Shown here: piece by piece, positions 61,719 through 64,000 of the stretch
Position numbering within the stretch: position 1 is the first letter of the stretch
Layout of the letters: each line of letters begins with the position of its first letter
Assembly: GCA_030549495.1 (NCBI GenBank)
Contig: JAUIRK010001043.1
Location: 682,001 to 746,000, forward strand
Reading direction: 5' to 3'
Origin: Nectonema munidae
Lineage: Eukaryota; Nematomorpha; Nectonematoida; Nectonematidae
DNA length: 64,000 nucleotides
Program-made: the position numbers and the translations under genes
The notes under the pieces: generated by a model
What the model was told of the DNA's origin: nothing
The model's input: only the letters and a program-made list of their open reading frames with translations
Databases searched by the model: none

Positions 61719-63361
61719 TTACTTTTGTTTCAAACTTTTGAAGTAGGCTTTTAAGCCCGCCTTTGTTTGTGGATGCGTGATGAAGGAAACGAAATCTTCA
61801 ACATCTCTTTCTTGTTCCTCCGCGAAGTCTTTGAGTAATTTTTGACGAAAGTATTGCTTACTCAATCCAACGCAGTGCGCTTAATACAATGCATATGTTT
61901 GTCGTCAGAAAGGGAGTGAAGCTGTAGCATATCCCTGGAAAGACACTTCCTGGGCAGAGGAGGGGGTAAATGTAAAAAATGGATAGTAATACATCTTTGA
62001 TGAGTTATACACATCAGAGTACTGGAGGGAGAGAAATTTTTAAAACGCCCTAATGGTCATAATATCGCCACCAAAAATTTCACTGAATCAACTAACTTTC
62101 TAACTAATCAACTATTCATATGAATCAGTGGTCCTTAACTTTAGGGGGACCCGATTAACTTCTAAGAGGAGGCGTGCGTTCTTAACCCATTTAAGGCCAA
62201 GCAAAGCAGACGATATCTAAAAAACGCAGACGATTTATATTCAAAGTCATTGAAAAAAGCAGACGAAGATGAATCCAAAATAGGAACATTGGCCGTAAAT
62301 GGGTTAATTGTAAAAAATTCTGAAACGTGAGCAAGTTTTATGAATTTTATGAAGCAAATGCGTAAAAACCACTTTGTCATTACTTATTTACAATCTGCTA
62401 ATCTATTTTCGTATTGAATAAGTCTTTTTGAGTTGTAATGTCAAATGAAAAAAGAAACTATACTTTATATTCATTGTTAGTAATTAATTAACCTCTTCTT
62501 AAAACATTGATTTAACACGTGAAACACAACAAAGCGATATTTTCATGCTTCGAGATGTTCAACATTCCAAGTCAAAAGGAAAGAGACGATGAAACTTTTT
62601 GCTAACCAATTCGTTAACCAAGTAAGTAAATGATAATAAAATTAATTAATTAACTAACACATTACCAACTGCCCTCTTTTCAATTTTACGTCACGCACTT
62701 GATAAAGCAAAAAATTAATCATTATCACGCATTTTTTTCCTAGTTCATCCTAATTTGTCTTCTTCATCACTCTAAAACAGTGATTCCCAACCGGTGTGCC
62801 GCCAAAATGATCAACAATAAGACCTGATATCAAGAGTTTGTGATCTAAGCATCAATCCAAAGTTTCACATTGAGTACACACGCATGATTCACTCTGGTCT
62901 ATTTGTTATTTGTGTGTTATGTCTTATATCATAGTGTTACACTGTTACTACTTGAATAAACTGAGCAACTACTTTAAAACTTAACATTACATATTTGTAT
63001 TATAATATTTTCTGTGATAGCAGGATCAGTATACATTTTTTTATATGATCTCTGTATAAGGTATTGTTGCATCAATGCAGATGTAGAAATAAAAAAACTA
63101 AAAAAAATAAATTTTTTTTTTTAATTTTTAAAAGGGTGCCGCAAACTAAAAAAGAATTTTGATGTTAAAGTGAAAACTTTACGCGGAATAGCAACCATGT
63201 GCTTCACCTTTTCTAGACACTTTTCCAAGATCGCGTCGTGATTTGAGAGCTGGTTAACAAAGCCCATTTCGAGTGCGAGCTTTGGAGAGAACAACTCCGC
63301 AGTTAAAACAGCCAGTTCTGCATTACGCTTTCCAATTTTATCCATTAAAACGTTGCAAAAC
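61719..63361 (-). CDS. ECI1: Enoyl-CoA delta-isomerase-like, last two exons
   Basis: Crotonase-fold enzyme that moves 3-enoyl double bonds to the 2-trans position so unsaturated fatty acids can enter beta-oxidation, in mitochondria for ECI1. Exons: 63183-63361 (KIGKRNAELAVLTAELFSPK, LALEMGFVNQL, MVAIP) and 61719-61879 (HCVGLSKQYFRQKLLKDFAE, RDVEDFVSFITHPQTKAGL, ending KSLKQK and TAA). The splice is GT-AG and keeps frame across VAIP-PHCVGLSK, which aligns with human ECI1 MAIPDHARQLTK. The catalytic N-terminal half is not present and must lie right of the window or in unseen exons. ECI1 is preferred over ECI2 or an enoyl-CoA hydratase from the C-terminal match, but related crotonases cannot be excluded. 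Confidence 0.8.
62125..62181. repeat. hAT-like end remnant
   Basis: CAGTGGTCCTTAACTTTAGG followed by GGGACCC is typical of small hAT elements. The rest is cut off by the TTAA MITE at 62182. Confidence 0.45.
62182..62307. mobile_element. TTAA MITE (piggyBac-type), copy B
   Basis: 126 bp with TTAA at both ends. Read on the - strand it starts TTAACCCATTTACGGCCA and follows copy A almost base for base, apart from a gap of about 12 bp. It lies in the last intron of the isomerase gene. Confidence 0.9.
62777..63155. mobile_element. hAT-type element, decayed
   Basis: The left tip CAGTGATTCCCAACCGGTGT and CGCC-type block, with GGGTGCCGCAAACT near 63134, are the paired subterminal motifs of a widespread small hAT group (CAGTGGTTCCCAACC ... 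GGTGCCGC). The extreme right tip is lost. It lies 30 bp from the isomerase exon's donor. Confidence 0.5.
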
Positions 63362-64000
63362 CTTCACGAAGTGTAAGATTTACAGCTCCTTTCAATTTAT
63401 GTTTACGAAAGCTTTAAATTTTACCAACTTGGAGGAAATAGTCCCTGAAATACAATTTTACTCAAATTATACTAATAAGATATTTTATCATGAATTTTAA
63501 CGCCATCTAGTATCTTAGGAAGGGGAATTTTCTTGCCATCATTAGCGATGCGCGAACTTATATTTTAATTAGAATATGTTTGTTTCGTAAAAGCAGTTTC
63601 AAATAAAAAAGATTGGAAAAACTATAGAAAAAAAATTCTTTAAAACAAATTCTCACATCGTAAGAACTACACATTTCAAAAAATAAGATTCCAAATATGT
63701 CTTACTTGTTTTTCACTAAAAACTAAAAACTCCGGTATTTTTTTTTGAAACATGTGTACTCATTTGTCTCAAATATACCTACAAATACCAGAAGGAATGA
63801 CATTCTCAAAAATTTTATAAAAAAAATAATGATTCTATTAATGACTTATAGCATCTGTCGCAAATCTCTAGTATAAACAAATACAGAAATAAGACATTTT
63901 ATATCAATGTTTCTGACATTCAAAAATCTTTATGTAAACTCAATTGTGAAAATGAATTTGTTAGCCTTGAATGGAAAGAGTCCGTCAGACGGCTATATAT
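63362..64000. other. AT-rich, one unrecognised + strand coding-like patch
   Basis: Near 63880-64000 the + strand reads YRNKTFYINVSDIQKSLCKL and SLEWKESVRRLYI, open to the window edge. It could be the start of an exon or a transposon fragment. Elsewhere nothing was seen. Confidence 0.25.

Overview
This is a eukaryotic, almost certainly invertebrate metazoan, nuclear window. Most of it is very AT-rich, and real coding exons stand out as islands of higher GC. Introns are GT-AG with T-rich acceptors, genes end near AATAAA signals, and there are tRNA-like SINEs, several LINE families, and hAT, piggyBac and pogo-type DNA transposons. There are no operons or prokaryotic signals. The exact lineage cannot be fixed from the sequence alone.

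Five host genes are supported. (1) 2058-11852, + strand: the C-terminal two thirds of adenylosuccinate synthetase (AMP synthesis), nine exons, 5' exons outside the window. (2) 23086-24366, + strand: PIGU, a GPI transamidase membrane subunit, in one exon. (3) 27222-43489, - strand: a complete GALK2-type galactokinase/GalNAc kinase in eight exons over 16 kb. (4) 58147-59151, + strand: an ARH3-type ADP-ribosylhydrolase in one exon. (5) 61719-63361, - strand: the last two exons of a mitochondrial enoyl-CoA delta-isomerase-like gene. They are unrelated housekeeping genes with no sign of functional clustering. Two are intronless and two are intron-rich. A possible unidentified last exon (24358-24564, -) overlaps the PIGU 3' end.

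The rest is dominated by mobile DNA. 2-18 kb: ADSS introns with a pogo/Tigger relic and LINE scraps, then RNase H-type LINE relics and a terminal-inverted-repeat element. 19.4-22.9 kb: a piggyBac transposase relic split by a hAT element (8-bp target duplication), which itself carries a SINE and an RNase H LINE fragment. 25-43 kb: GALK2 introns hold a Jockey-like LINE, hAT and piggyBac-type MITEs, a 33-bp minisatellite and a roughly 260-bp tandem repeat. 43.6-48.2 kb: 5'-truncated LINEs just upstream of GALK2, with an odd homopolymer-rich patch at 47.1-47.6 kb. 48.65-56.5 kb: a three-level nest, piggyBac inside a LINE inside a hAT, each boundary marked by a duplicated target or a frame that resumes on the far side. 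57-64 kb: ARH3 lies between two near-identical inverted TTAA MITEs, followed by the isomerase exons.

No cellular defence system, CRISPR array, viral gene or wholly new protein system was found. The strongest unusual signals are the two independent nested-transposon stacks, the TTAA-MITE family (one member growing into a satellite), a 21-bp stretch of PIGU coding sequence copied into a nearby SINE, and a frame problem at one GALK2 intron.
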